A DNA stretch of 45,592 nucleotides from Victivallales bacterium (GTDB lineage Bacteria > Verrucomicrobiota > Lentisphaeria > Oligosphaerales > Oligosphaeraceae), in contig JAFZAB010000060.1 of the NCBI GenBank assembly GCA_017548425.1, positions 1-45,592 of the forward strand. Reading direction: 5' to 3'. This document shows positions 15,319 through 23,540 of the stretch, piece after piece. The notes beneath the pieces are model-generated. The model worked only from the letters and a program-made list of their open reading frames with translations, was not told the DNA's origin and made no database searches. Every line of letters begins with the position of its first letter. Position 1 is the stretch's first letter. A program made the translations under genes and the position numbers.

Positions 15319-16299
15319 TTAGCAGTCAAACGCATGGCCGGCGGAGCCGAGGACTTCGCGGTTCTTGCGCATGTACAGCTGCTTGAGGGCTTCGCGGGCG
15401 GGGCCGAGATATTTGCGCGGGTCGAATTCTTCGGGTTTGTCGTGGAAGACCTTACGGACGGCGGCGGTCATGGCGAGACGGCCATCGCTGTCGATGTTGA
15501 TCTTGCAGACGGCGCTCTTCGCGGCTTCGCGGAGCTGGTCTTCGCCGATACCGATGGCGTCTTTCAGTTTGCCGCCGTTCTCGTTGATGATCTTCACGAG
15601 ATCCTGCGGGACGGAGCTGGAGCCGTGGAGGACGATCGGGAAGCCGGGGATGCGCTTTTCGATTTCGTGGAGGATGTCCAGGCGGATCTTCGGATCGTCG
15701 CCGGGCTTGAACTTGTAGGCGCCGTGGGAGGTACCGATGGCGATGGCCAGGGAGTCAACGCCAGTGCGCTTCACGAACTCTTCGACTTCTTCGGGCTGCG
15801 TGTAGATGTGCTTCGCGGCTTCGACATCATCTTCCTTACCGGCGAGGATGCCGAGTTCGCCTTCGACCGTCACATCGTACTTGTGGGCGTATTCGACGAC
15901 CTGCGCGGTCTGGGCGCAGTTTTCGTCAAATGGGAGTTTGGAACCGTCGATCATGACGGAGGAGAAACCGTAGTCCACGCAGCTCTTGCAGGTCGCGTAG
16001 TCCGGGCCGTGGTCCAGATGCAGGCAAATCGGAATCAGTTTGCCGTCTTTCTGGATTTCTTTCGCGTATTCCGTCGCGCCCTGGGCCATGTAGCGCAGCA
16101 GCGTCTGGTTGGCGTATTCACGAGCGCCCTTGGAAACCTGCAGAATCAGGGGGGACTCGGTCTCGACGCAGGCCTGGATGATGGCCTGGAGCTGTTCCAT
16201 GTTGTTGAAGTTGTAAGCGGGAATGGCATAACCGCCCTTGACGGCTTTCGCGAACATTGCGCGGGTGTTCACAAGACCCAGATCTTTGTAGTTGACCAT
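15319..16299 (-). CDS. fba: Class II fructose-bisphosphate aldolase
   Basis: This zinc enzyme splits fructose 1,6-bisphosphate into dihydroxyacetone phosphate and glyceraldehyde 3-phosphate. The 326-residue protein shows the class II zinc and catalytic motifs in order: ICLHLDHGPDYATC near residue 90, SVMIDGSKLPF near 112, VTVEGELGILAGKEDDV near 143, IAIGTSHGAYKFKPG near 187, and PIVLHGSSSVP near 222. Next comes INIDSDGRLA near 270, which contributes substrate phosphate contacts. The sequence and length fit the long class II type with the tail FDPRKYLGPAREALKQL. AGGAG lies six bases upstream of the ATG. It is a single-gene unit with its own terminator at 15252-15286. A 6-bp inverted repeat sits in its leader. 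In this window it links the sugar-degrading enzymes to glycolysis. Confidence 0.96.
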   Translation of the reverse strand: MVNYKDLGLVNTRAMFAKAVKGGYAIPAYNFNNMEQLQAIIQACVETESPLILQVSKGAREYANQTLLRYMAQGATEYAKEIQKDGKLIPICLHLDHGPDYATCKSCVDYGFSSVMIDGSKLPFDENCAQTAQVVEYAHKYDVTVEGELGILAGKEDDVEAAKHIYTQPEEVEEFVKRTGVDSLAIAIGTSHGAYKFKPGDDPKIRLDILHEIEKRIPGFPIVLHGSSSVPQDLVKIINENGGKLKDAIGIGEDQLREAAKSAVCKINIDSDGRLAMTAAVRKVFHDKPEEFDPRKYLGPAREALKQLYMRKNREVLGSAGHAFDC

Positions 16300-16327
16300 C
16301 TTTGTCTCCTGTTGGTTGATTTTTTTT

Positions 16328-16344
16328 GCGGTCGAATTGACCGC
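16328..16344. promoter_or_regulatory. Inverted repeat in the aldolase leader
   Basis: GCGGTC and GACCGC flank GAATT at 16328-16344, about 30 bases upstream of the aldolase start, between the divergent aldolase and beta-helix genes. It could be an operator or an RNA hairpin; there is no T run in either useful direction. Confidence 0.4.
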
Positions 16345-16373
16345 TTATTGAAAAAAGCTTTTAATACTATAAT
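16345..16373 (+). promoter_or_regulatory. Candidate promoter of the double beta-helix gene
   Basis: TTATTG (16345-16350) and TATAAT (16368-16373) are 17 bases apart. The -10 box continues as GTAATA, a tail seen at other upstream regions in the window. The predicted start lies about 55 bases before the gene at 16435. Confidence 0.5.
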
Positions 16374-16434
16374 GTAATACATCTTTCCCATTTATCAATG
16401 CATTTTGACTCACATTCCTCCAGGAGATGCCGTC

Positions 16435-19400
16435 ATGAAACATTTTCTGCCGATGTTCCTTCTGAGCGCGGCCGTCGTCGCCGCCCCGCAAATCGTTGAA
16501 ACAAAGTTCCCGATCGCGGACGTGCCCATCGCCGATCGCATTTTCAATCCACCGCCGCCCGATCAGGATGCCTCCGTCGCCTTGCAGGCCGCCATCGATG
16601 AACTCGCGAAGGCCGGCGGCGGCACGATTTTCATTCCCGCCGTCCATGTCCGCATCGAATCGCCGATCATTTTGAAGGAAGGCGTCGTTCTGCGCGGCGA
16701 CAACGGCCTGTTCATACCCCTGGAGCAACTTGGAACTGTCTTCGACATCGTCTGCGGCAAAAACGAGCCGGACGGCAAGCCCGCTTTCGGTGTCGAACGC
16801 GGAACAGGATTCCGTGAAATCGTCTTCTGGTATCCGGAGCAAAACGCTTCAGCCCCCGTCCCCTATCCATGGACCGTCTATGCCACTGCCAACAACTGCG
16901 GCAACAATTTCACCATCTCCCACTGCGTCTTCCTAAATCCTTGGAAGGCAATCCACATCGGCCCTGAATGGAACGAACTGCACACCATCCGTGAAACGAT
17001 GATCTACCCCTTCGAAACTGGTGTCTTCATGGACTTTACGACCGATATCGGCCGCCTTGACGGCCTTTCAATCATCTCTCCGGCAAACGCCGCCAACAGT
17101 TATCCGAATATCCCGAACCTCGCCAATCCCAAATTGGACGGCATCGATTCCGTCGGTATTGACATCGGCCGCTCCGACTGGGAGTATATCCGCAACATCA
17201 TCGTCGCGGGCATGAAGACAGGCGTCCGTTTCCGTAAAGGCCAAAAAGGCGCGACGAATGCCGTCATGGCCCACTGCTTAATCACAGATTGCGAAACAGC
17301 CTTGGAACTCAACGAGTTGGATGGCATCGGCGTCTCCCTCTACAAATGCTCACTCACGGGGTCCAAACAAGCCGTGTTGACGACAAAACTCTTCGGGACG
17401 GTCGCTCAATTCAACCGTTGTGATCTATTCGCCAAAGGAGGAGACGGAGCGACTGTCATCCGCGCCGAAGGAAGCGGTATTCTGACGTTCGACGCCTGTG
17501 ATTTCGCAGGCAAAAACGGCGTTGTCGCGGATGACGGCCGCCTGCAGTTCGTCAACTGCGACATCCTCTCCGATCAGCCATTCACCGTTCAGCTTGGCGA
17601 AAAAGTCCGTATGGCCCAGTTGCTCGGCGGATCGTTCGCCAAACTGGCCGTTGTGCAGAACAACGCCGCCAACATTGATTTCGTCCAGTCAGCCGTCGAT
17701 GGATCCTTCCTCCCGTGGCGCGAATACGATTTGCGTAACATTACGACACGAGATTTCCAGTATTTCCAATCCAAAAATCTCGTATTAGCAACGGATTACG
17801 GTGCCTCGACAGATTTGGACGACAACGGTCCCGCCTTCCAGAAAGCGCTAGACGCTGCCGCCGAAAAAGGCGGTGCGACGGTCTATGCTCCCGCCGGCCT
17901 CTATCGCTTCAAGACGAACATCACCGTCCCGACAGGCGTTGAACTGCGCGGTTGCTTCAGCGTCCCGCACCACACGGTTTCCGGCGGCACCGTCCTCATG
18001 CCATTGCAGGGCAAAGGCGATGAAAACGGCACGCCGTTCGTCTCATTGCAGCCAAAATCCGGTCTGAATGGCCTATCCTTCTGGTATCCAGAGCAAAGCA
18101 CAGCTGAACCGACGCCGTATCCATGGACTGTCCGAAGCCTTGGTGAAGGCTGCTGGCTCGTCAATACGAACATTGGCAACGCCTGGCAGGCCGTTGATTT
18201 TCTGACACATCCATCGACCGGCCATTACATCAACTATCTCTCTGGCGGCATGATACGGCGCGGCCTGCAAGTTGGTAACTCCATGAATGGCACGGTCATA
18301 GACATTCAGTTCAATCCGCACTACACACACCGCCTGCCTTCCTACCTTCCACATCAAAAACTGCCGGATTTCTTCTCATTCATCGACTACCAGCGGGAGA
18401 ATCTCGAAGGCATCGTCGTGAAAGATGCTCTCAACGAAACAATGATCGGCAACTTCCTCTATGCCGCCCGCGACGGCCTTGCATTCAAAGGCAAATGCAC
18501 AGGCGACATCCTCATGCATGGCGCGGATACCGTCTGGAATCCCGTCGCGCTTGAATGCGACACAGTTGACAACCGCGTCAATCTGGAAGACTGCGAGCTC
18601 CGTTTCGCCCTTGCGCAACTTGTCCCGATGGGCAAAGGAGTTGTTGGAGGCATCGTAACACGGCCAACCTTCAGAGGCAAAGCCATCTTCGCCAACTCGC
18701 AATTGTGGGGCGGCGCCGCCCCCACCGCCAAACTCGACGGCAACGGCACGGTCATTCTGGACCAGTACAACTCGCTAGTCGGGCCGGTGACCGTCAACAA
18801 AGGTGACTGCCAACTTGTCGCGACGCATTTCACAAATGCCACATTGTCGCCGCACATCAGTGTCAGCAAGGAAGCCCGCAGTGTCAAAAGCCTTGCCGCA
18901 TCCACGCCGGCAAATTCCATTGTGGCCGACTATCCAGAAGGCGCTGATGTCAAAATGATTGCGAGTTCGCAGCCCATGCTTCCGCCCATCGCGAAGGACG
19001 CCGTTGTTCCGAATTGGCGCGTCGATTTTGAAAACGAATCCAATCCGCCGGTCATTCAGGACACCGTCGCGCAGACCGGCGGCGGCATCCGTCAGTTCTC
19101 CGACTATTCTTGTCGCGTCGTCGAACGCGACGACACGCATTCGGGCAAGCATGCATTGCGTTTGCAGGGCAAGTCCGATGATGCCTCATACTCCCATGTC
19201 TATTTTGAAATCTTCCGCGGCCCCTTCACGGTCATGCCGGACACGATCTTCCGTTATTGGACCAAGCCATTGAACGAGAAAGGCTTGAATACAGGTCTCG
19301 ACATCCATTTCACGAACGGCAAAGTCCTGCGAGACTCGGGCATCCGTTCGCGCGCAGGCACGATACAGCATATCGGAAACGTCAAAGGCAAACTCGGCGA

Positions 19401-19797
19401 ATGGACGGAAGTCGTCATCGATCTCGGCAAGACCGTTGCCTGCGGCTGGACGATCGAAAAAATTATGGCCGCCTACGACTCGCGCAATGGCGGCGAACGT
19501 ATCGACGTGATGTTTGACGATATCGCCCTCGAATCCGTCATGCCGCTGACAGCTTGGCTGGCCGCCGTCACGCCCGCCAGCGGAACCTATCCACAGGGCA
19601 CGAAACTCTCCATCGACAACGCCTCCGGCCTGACCATCCGCTACACGCTGGATGCTTCGAATCCAACCCCCACCTCCGCTGCCTACAACGACCCAATTAC
19701 TTTGCCCAACGGAATTTACGAATTCAGATACGCTTTCTTCGACAAAAACAACGAAATCATCCCCTTCTTCTTCTCCCGCTCATACAATATAAAATAA
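16435..19797 (+). CDS. Large secreted protein with two pectate-lyase-3-type beta-helix modules
   Basis: The 1120-residue product has a signal peptide (MKHFLPMFLLSAAVVAAP). Module one (about 25-420) contains ALQAAIDELAKAGGGTIFIP, and module two (about 450-800) contains AFQKALDAAAEKGGATVYAP; both are typical pectate-lyase-3 openings. The two modules share an insert with FWYPEQ, then PYPWTV, showing an internal duplication. Residues about 865-1040 (WRVDFENESNPPVIQ onward) look like a lectin-like sandwich. The last 75 residues (TPASGTYPQGTKLSIDN, YTLDASNPTP) match a chitobiase-C-type beta-sandwich. The protein is therefore an extracytoplasmic polysaccharide-binding or cleaving protein; substrate unknown. 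The ATG at 16435 has AGGAG eight bases upstream; a TTG thirty bases earlier was rejected. The GH140-like gene follows after 10 bases, so the two probably form an operon. Confidence 0.88.
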   Translation: MKHFLPMFLLSAAVVAAPQIVETKFPIADVPIADRIFNPPPPDQDASVALQAAIDELAKAGGGTIFIPAVHVRIESPIILKEGVVLRGDNGLFIPLEQLGTVFDIVCGKNEPDGKPAFGVERGTGFREIVFWYPEQNASAPVPYPWTVYATANNCGNNFTISHCVFLNPWKAIHIGPEWNELHTIRETMIYPFETGVFMDFTTDIGRLDGLSIISPANAANSYPNIPNLANPKLDGIDSVGIDIGRSDWEYIRNIIVAGMKTGVRFRKGQKGATNAVMAHCLITDCETALELNELDGIGVSLYKCSLTGSKQAVLTTKLFGTVAQFNRCDLFAKGGDGATVIRAEGSGILTFDACDFAGKNGVVADDGRLQFVNCDILSDQPFTVQLGEKVRMAQLLGGSFAKLAVVQNNAANIDFVQSAVDGSFLPWREYDLRNITTRDFQYFQSKNLVLATDYGASTDLDDNGPAFQKALDAAAEKGGATVYAPAGLYRFKTNITVPTGVELRGCFSVPHHTVSGGTVLMPLQGKGDENGTPFVSLQPKSGLNGLSFWYPEQSTAEPTPYPWTVRSLGEGCWLVNTNIGNAWQAVDFLTHPSTGHYINYLSGGMIRRGLQVGNSMNGTVIDIQFNPHYTHRLPSYLPHQKLPDFFSFIDYQRENLEGIVVKDALNETMIGNFLYAARDGLAFKGKCTGDILMHGADTVWNPVALECDTVDNRVNLEDCELRFALAQLVPMGKGVVGGIVTRPTFRGKAIFANSQLWGGAAPTAKLDGNGTVILDQYNSLVGPVTVNKGDCQLVATHFTNATLSPHISVSKEARSVKSLAASTPANSIVADYPEGADVKMIASSQPMLPPIAKDAVVPNWRVDFENESNPPVIQDTVAQTGGGIRQFSDYSCRVVERDDTHSGKHALRLQGKSDDASYSHVYFEIFRGPFTVMPDTIFRYWTKPLNEKGLNTGLDIHFTNGKVLRDSGIRSRAGTIQHIGNVKGKLGEWTEVVIDLGKTVACGWTIEKIMAAYDSRNGGERIDVMFDDIALESVMPLTAWLAAVTPASGTYPQGTKLSIDNASGLTIRYTLDASNPTPTSAAYNDPITLPNGIYEFRYAFFDKNNEIIPFFFSRSYNIK

Positions 19798-19807
19798 AAG
19801 GCCCCCC

Positions 19808-21091
19808 ATGCTTCCAAAACTAAAAATTTCAGAGAATCGCCGCGCTATCGTGACGGCGGACGGCAAGCCATTCTTCTATTTGGCGGACACGGCATGGGAA
19901 CTGTTCCACCGCCTCACGTTCGAAGAGGCTGACATCTATCTGCAAAACCGCGCCGCCAAAGGCTTCAACGTCATCCAAGCCGTCGCATTGGCGGAATGCG
20001 ACGGCTTGAACCAGCCTAATCGAAACGGTCATAAGCCGTTGGCGGACAACGATCCGACACGTCCGAACGAACCTTATTGGCAGCATGTCGATGCCGTCGT
20101 CAAACGCGCCAACGAGCTCGGACTCTATGTCGGCCTGCTGCCGACATGGGGCGACAAATGGAACAAAAAGTGGGGCGCAGGGCCGGAAATCTTCACGCCA
20201 GAAAACGCCCGTGCCTACGCGAAATGGCTCGCCAATCGATATCGCGACGACGCCATCATTTGGATTCTCGGCGGCGACCGTCCCATCGAAAACGACCTCC
20301 ACCGCCAAATTACGGAAGCCTTTGCCGAAGGCCTCCGCGAAGGCGACGGCGGAAACCATCTCATCACCTTCCATCCGACTGGCGGTCAATCCTCAAGTAA
20401 CTGGTTCGCAGATAGTAACGTTCTGGACATCCACATGATCCAGTCCGGCCACAGTCGCGGTCCGCAAGCGTTGAAGTTCCTCCGTCACGATTGGAATCTT
20501 GCAAAAATCCGTCCTTTCATCAACGGCGAACCCGCCTACGAAGCGCATCCGAACAACTTCCAAGGCGGCTATGAAGGTTGGCTGGACGAATCGGACGTCC
20601 GCCGCGATCTCTATTACACCATCTGTTCAGGGGCGGCAGGTTACACCTACGGCGCACATCCCATCTGGCAGTTCTGCAATCCACTGCTGAATCCGCCCAT
20701 CAACCAGCCGCGCATGACATGGCGTAAGGCATTGGAACTTCCTGGGGCCAAACAACTTGTCATTGCGAAAAAACTGCTGGAAGATTTATCGACAAACTTA
20801 CGCGAACCCGCCGACAGTTTTCTGAACGCGCAGGAAAAACCGATTCTCCCCGCTGTCGCCTGCCGCGACGCAGTTGGTTCATGGGCGCTTATCTATCTTC
20901 CTGAATCGCAGACGGTTGACATCAATCTCGCCATTCTTGCGAATCTTCCCGCAAAAGCCATTTTCATCAACCCACGCACAGGCCAGACAACCGTCACGGA
21001 ACAGCTTACAGCAAACGAAACAACGCGTCGCTTCATTCCACCCGCCAGTTTCGACAACACGCGCGACAGCCTACTCCTTCTGAAGCCATAA
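19808..21091 (+). CDS. GH140/DUF4038 apiosidase-like glycoside hydrolase
   Basis: The 427-residue protein matches the DUF4038 'apiosidase-like' TIM barrel. It has DGKPFFYLADTAWELFHRL near residue 18, YLQNRAAKGFNVIQAVALAE near 45, IIWILGGDRPIE near 150, and PFINGEPAYEAHP near 236. It ends in a small beta-sandwich like the putative collagen-binding domain usually attached. GH140 enzymes release apiose side chains from rhamnogalacturonan II; D157 and E241 lie where the catalytic acids are expected, by inference. There is no signal peptide, which is unusual because characterised GH140 enzymes are exported; it may process imported oligosaccharides. AAAGG lies six bases before the ATG. It starts 10 bases after the double beta-helix gene and is likely cotranscribed with it. 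Confidence 0.88.
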   Translation: MLPKLKISENRRAIVTADGKPFFYLADTAWELFHRLTFEEADIYLQNRAAKGFNVIQAVALAECDGLNQPNRNGHKPLADNDPTRPNEPYWQHVDAVVKRANELGLYVGLLPTWGDKWNKKWGAGPEIFTPENARAYAKWLANRYRDDAIIWILGGDRPIENDLHRQITEAFAEGLREGDGGNHLITFHPTGGQSSSNWFADSNVLDIHMIQSGHSRGPQALKFLRHDWNLAKIRPFINGEPAYEAHPNNFQGGYEGWLDESDVRRDLYYTICSGAAGYTYGAHPIWQFCNPLLNPPINQPRMTWRKALELPGAKQLVIAKKLLEDLSTNLREPADSFLNAQEKPILPAVACRDAVGSWALIYLPESQTVDINLAILANLPAKAIFINPRTGQTTVTEQLTANETTRRFIPPASFDNTRDSLLLLKP

Positions 21092-21094
21092 AGA

Positions 21095-21116
21095 TGCGCA
21101 AGCTCCGTCTTGCGCA
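21095..21116. terminator. Hairpin between convergent genes
   Basis: TGCGCAAG (21095-21102) and CTTGCGCA (21109-21116) flank a six-base loop between the stops of the GH140-like gene and the glycosyltransferase. It can serve both strands; the flanking A/T runs are short. Confidence 0.6.
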
Positions 21117-21122
21117 AAATTA

Positions 21123-21866
21123 TCATCGTCCCGTGATCTTGCGCAACAGCCAAGCCATGCGGGCCAGACGCTTAGCGCCATGGCGTGACGCAATTTTCAA
21201 CGTTTCATTACGAGCCAGATCACGATTGCTGTTCGCCAACCCGCCAAGTTCCATATTCACTTGCGGATCTTTCACATACGCCAATTTCAGACCGGACCTG
21301 TAAAAACGCCATACCCAGTCATAATCGGCGGAAATTTTGTATTCGACATCATATTTCCCGATGGCGTCATATGTCGTCCGTTTCACAAAAAGCCCCGGAT
21401 GCGGCAACGGCATCATGAACGGCAAAAAAACGCATAAACACTTGGGATAAAACACTTTCTCCTCACGACCATATTCATTCACGAACCGCGTGGGACACGA
21501 TACGGCGTCGCATTTGGGATGCGCATCCAAAACGGTTTCCACGCTCTCCAACGCTGTCGATTCATACCAGTCATCGCTATTCAGCATGCCGATGACATCG
21601 CCCGTCACTTCGGAAATTCCTTGGTTCCAAGCATCTGGAATTCCTGCCGCGTTTTCATGACGCTCTTGCGAAAGAATTCGCACCGCCATGCCAGAAGGTT
21701 CCGTCTTCGCTTTGAACTCCTCCAAAATCTCCAGCGTGCGGTCTGTGGAACCGCCATCGACAAATACGTATTCGTCAGGCCGCCGTGTTTGTTCCAAGAC
21801 GGATTTGAGCGAACGTGGCAACGTTCGCTCCGAATTCCAGCATATCGTTATCAGGCTGATTTTCAT
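21123..21866 (-). CDS. Family 2 glycosyltransferase
   Basis: The 247-residue protein is a GT-A fold transferase of family 2. It starts with ISLITICWNSERTLPRSLKSV and continues with DEYVFVDGGSTDRTLEIL near residue 31. The metal-binding acidic motif is GMLNSDDWYES near 93, and KISADYDWVWRF near 175 holds the presumed catalytic acid region. It transfers a sugar from a nucleotide donor to a lipid- or polysaccharide-linked acceptor; donor and acceptor cannot be read from the sequence. There is no membrane helix. Its ATG overlaps the stop of the upstream DUF2304 gene by four bases, indicating translational coupling. It is last in a three-gene minus-strand operon. Confidence 0.93.
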   Translation of the reverse strand: MKISLITICWNSERTLPRSLKSVLEQTRRPDEYVFVDGGSTDRTLEILEEFKAKTEPSGMAVRILSQERHENAAGIPDAWNQGISEVTGDVIGMLNSDDWYESTALESVETVLDAHPKCDAVSCPTRFVNEYGREEKVFYPKCLCVFLPFMMPLPHPGLFVKRTTYDAIGKYDVEYKISADYDWVWRFYRSGLKLAYVKDPQVNMELGGLANSNRDLARNETLKIASRHGAKRLARMAWLLRKITGR

Positions 21867-22210
21867 AATGATACGTTTTTCGCCTCGCCCAATTTCACGG
21901 CACCCCGAAGGGCCAACTGGCGGATCAGCAGCGTTTGCCGCCGTTCAATCTGCCGGAATTTCGCCAGAATGCACATTCCGCTGAAATACACGAAGAGAAT
22001 CAGCAGATAGAGCAGAAAGTCCGTACCACGTCCGATTCCGATGAGATTCGCAAGCCGCGTTGTCAAATGCGGCCATAAGACGAAAACGACGCCCATGACA
22101 AACTGCAGGATGAAAAACAACCGTCCGAACAGTTTGTTCCGTAGCACCAGCCAGGCCAGAAGTCCTGCGACCAATAGCCCGACAATCAAGATGACTTGAA
22201 TCCAACTCAT
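21863..22210 (-). CDS. DUF2304 family small membrane protein
   Basis: The 115-residue protein has three predicted membrane helices: WIQVILIVGLLVAGLLAWLV at the N-terminus, LFFILQFVMGVVFVLWP near residue 30, and FLLYLLILFVYFSGMCILA near 65. A basic tail with KFRQIERRQTLLIRQLAL follows. This layout is that of DUF2304, commonly found next to GT2 dolichyl-phosphate-mannose-synthase-like proteins and thought to anchor or regulate them. Here it sits between two GT2 genes, overlapping the downstream one by four bases and 14 bases after the upstream one, which supports a joint function in polyprenyl-phosphate sugar synthesis or glycan assembly. Confidence 0.88.
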   Translation of the reverse strand: MSWIQVILIVGLLVAGLLAWLVLRNKLFGRLFFILQFVMGVVFVLWPHLTTRLANLIGIGRGTDFLLYLLILFVYFSGMCILAKFRQIERRQTLLIRQLALRGAVKLGEAKNVSL

Positions 22211-22224
22211 TATTTTCCAGTTCC

Positions 22225-22899
22225 TTACATGATTTTATTAAGAATCAAATCAATCAGAATATTCAGCGAATTGGTCCATTTCTGGCCCTTCGCTTGCGAA
22301 TAGTCCGTATATCGAATCGTGACGGGAACTTCTTTCACCGTCAGTTTCGCGGCGCTAATCTGACTCATGATCTCCGTGGCGTGCGCCATGCGGTTCTCCG
22401 TCAAGTCAATCGTTTCCAACGCTTTGCGACCAAGAGCGCGGAAACCGTTGTGGGCATCCGTCAACCACATGCCCGTGAACACGCCATTCACGATACGTGC
22501 GCAACGAAGCAGAAGTCGTTTTCCTTTCGGCACTTGTGCCAAATCCGATTCACGTAGAAAACGGGAGCCGACGACCACGTCCGCGCCAGCCTCCAACGTT
22601 GTCAGAAACTGCGGGATGTCGTTTGGATCATGCTGCCCATCCGCATCGAAGTGAACGACCGCCTCCGCGCCCTGCGCTTTGGCGTAATCCATGCCGGTCT
22701 GCAACGCCGCTCCTTGTCCTAAATTGATGGGATGACGCAAGTAATGAATCGGCAAATCCGCCAGCAAGCCACGTGGATCTTCGCGTGATCCATCGTCAAC
22801 AACGACGATTTCATACCCGCACGGCAACAGCGACTCGACGGTCCTGCGCAGCGTCTCGCCTTCATTATAGCTTGGTATGACTACATATACATTTTTCAT
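22225..22899 (-). CDS. DPM1-like family 2 glycosyltransferase
   Basis: This polyprenyl-phosphate glycosyltransferase-like enzyme carries VVIPSYNEGETLRRTVESL at the start, then YEIVVVDDGSRED. The donor and metal motif VVHFDADGQHDPNDI lies near residue 80, followed by VVGSRFLRES near 106 and LTDAHNGFRALGRKAL near 145. These features place it with dolichol-phosphate mannosyltransferase-like GT2 proteins lacking C-terminal helices. The membrane link may come from the DUF2304 protein encoded next. The start at 22897-22899 gives 224 residues; ATG codons six and 33 bases upstream are possible, but the family begins right at KNVYVVIPSYNEG. A weak GAG lies seven bases before. First gene of a three-gene minus-strand operon. 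Confidence 0.92.
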   Translation of the reverse strand: MKNVYVVIPSYNEGETLRRTVESLLPCGYEIVVVDDGSREDPRGLLADLPIHYLRHPINLGQGAALQTGMDYAKAQGAEAVVHFDADGQHDPNDIPQFLTTLEAGADVVVGSRFLRESDLAQVPKGKRLLLRCARIVNGVFTGMWLTDAHNGFRALGRKALETIDLTENRMAHATEIMSQISAAKLTVKEVPVTIRYTDYSQAKGQKWTNSLNILIDLILNKIM

Positions 22900-23073
22900 C
22901 GGCATGCTCAAAAAACAAAAGTCGCGATGCAAATCGCGTCATAAAACGTTTTTTTTTATAAAATAGATTAGAAAATCCCATTCGCCAATTATATTAGTGG
23001 GTAAAGACAACGAAAAAACACAAAAACAAATCCAACCGTTATCGTTCCCCCAAAACAAAAAGGAGACATGACC

Positions 23074-23286
23074 ATGCGTAAATTCTTCGCCCTGATGATT
23101 GTCGGAGCTTTGGCTCTCACCACCGTCGGCTGCCATCACCACCACCACCATCACGGCAACGGCAATCCGCCCGTTGTCACCCGCCCTGCTCCGCAGCGTC
23201 CTGCTCCGCCGCCGCAGCAGCGTCCGATGCAGCCGCGTCCGGGCCAGCCTGCTCCTGTGATCGTCGTCCCGCAGCCGCATCGCTAA
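23074..23286 (+). CDS. Small His- and Pro-rich lipoprotein
   Basis: The 70-residue protein has a lipoprotein signal peptide (RKFFALMIVGALALTTVGC) with a lipobox ending VGC. The lipidated Cys is followed at once by seven histidines. The rest is Pro, Gln and Arg rich (RPAPQRPAPPPQQRPMQPRP). No family is recognised. The His run could bind metal, and the proline-rich part could span or line the periplasm; both are inference. AAGGAG lies eight bases before the ATG at 23074, while the ATG at 23068 is only two bases from it, so 23074 is chosen. It is a single gene with a strong terminator. Confidence 0.8.
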   Translation: MRKFFALMIVGALALTTVGCHHHHHHHGNGNPPVVTRPAPQRPAPPPQQRPMQPRPGQPAPVIVVPQPHR

Positions 23287-23307
23287 TCTGAACAAACCAT
23301 CATCCAC

Positions 23308-23340
23308 AAGGCGCCGCCAACCAGCGGCGCCTTCGCTTAT
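23308..23340 (+). terminator. Intrinsic terminator of the small lipoprotein gene
   Basis: AAGGCGCCGC (23308-23317) pairs with GCGGCGCCTT (23324-23333) around a CAACCA loop. The sequence after it, CGCTTAT, has few T residues. About 200 bases follow before the next gene; they hold only a possible short CGCG hairpin with a T-rich tail near 23425. Confidence 0.75.
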
Positions 23341-23540
23341 GCAACCAATTTTCATCGATTTTGAACCGTTTTCGCCATATCGCCATCCATTCATGAAAAA
23401 ACAGTAAAAAAGCCCCAATTCCACGCGAAACGCGCGTTTGTTTTTTCACGCAACAAAATTATATTTATGGTGTCTAATTTTTTATTAGGCATTCTAATAA
23501 TTCCATCTTCAAATTATCGATACCATAAAGCGAGTTGACC

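Noticed and set aside
22921..22957. CGCGAT/ATCGCG hairpin with a following T run as a terminator
   Set aside because: It lies upstream of a minus-strand gene with no plus-strand gene ending before it; no transcript would need it. It may be a leader hairpin at most.
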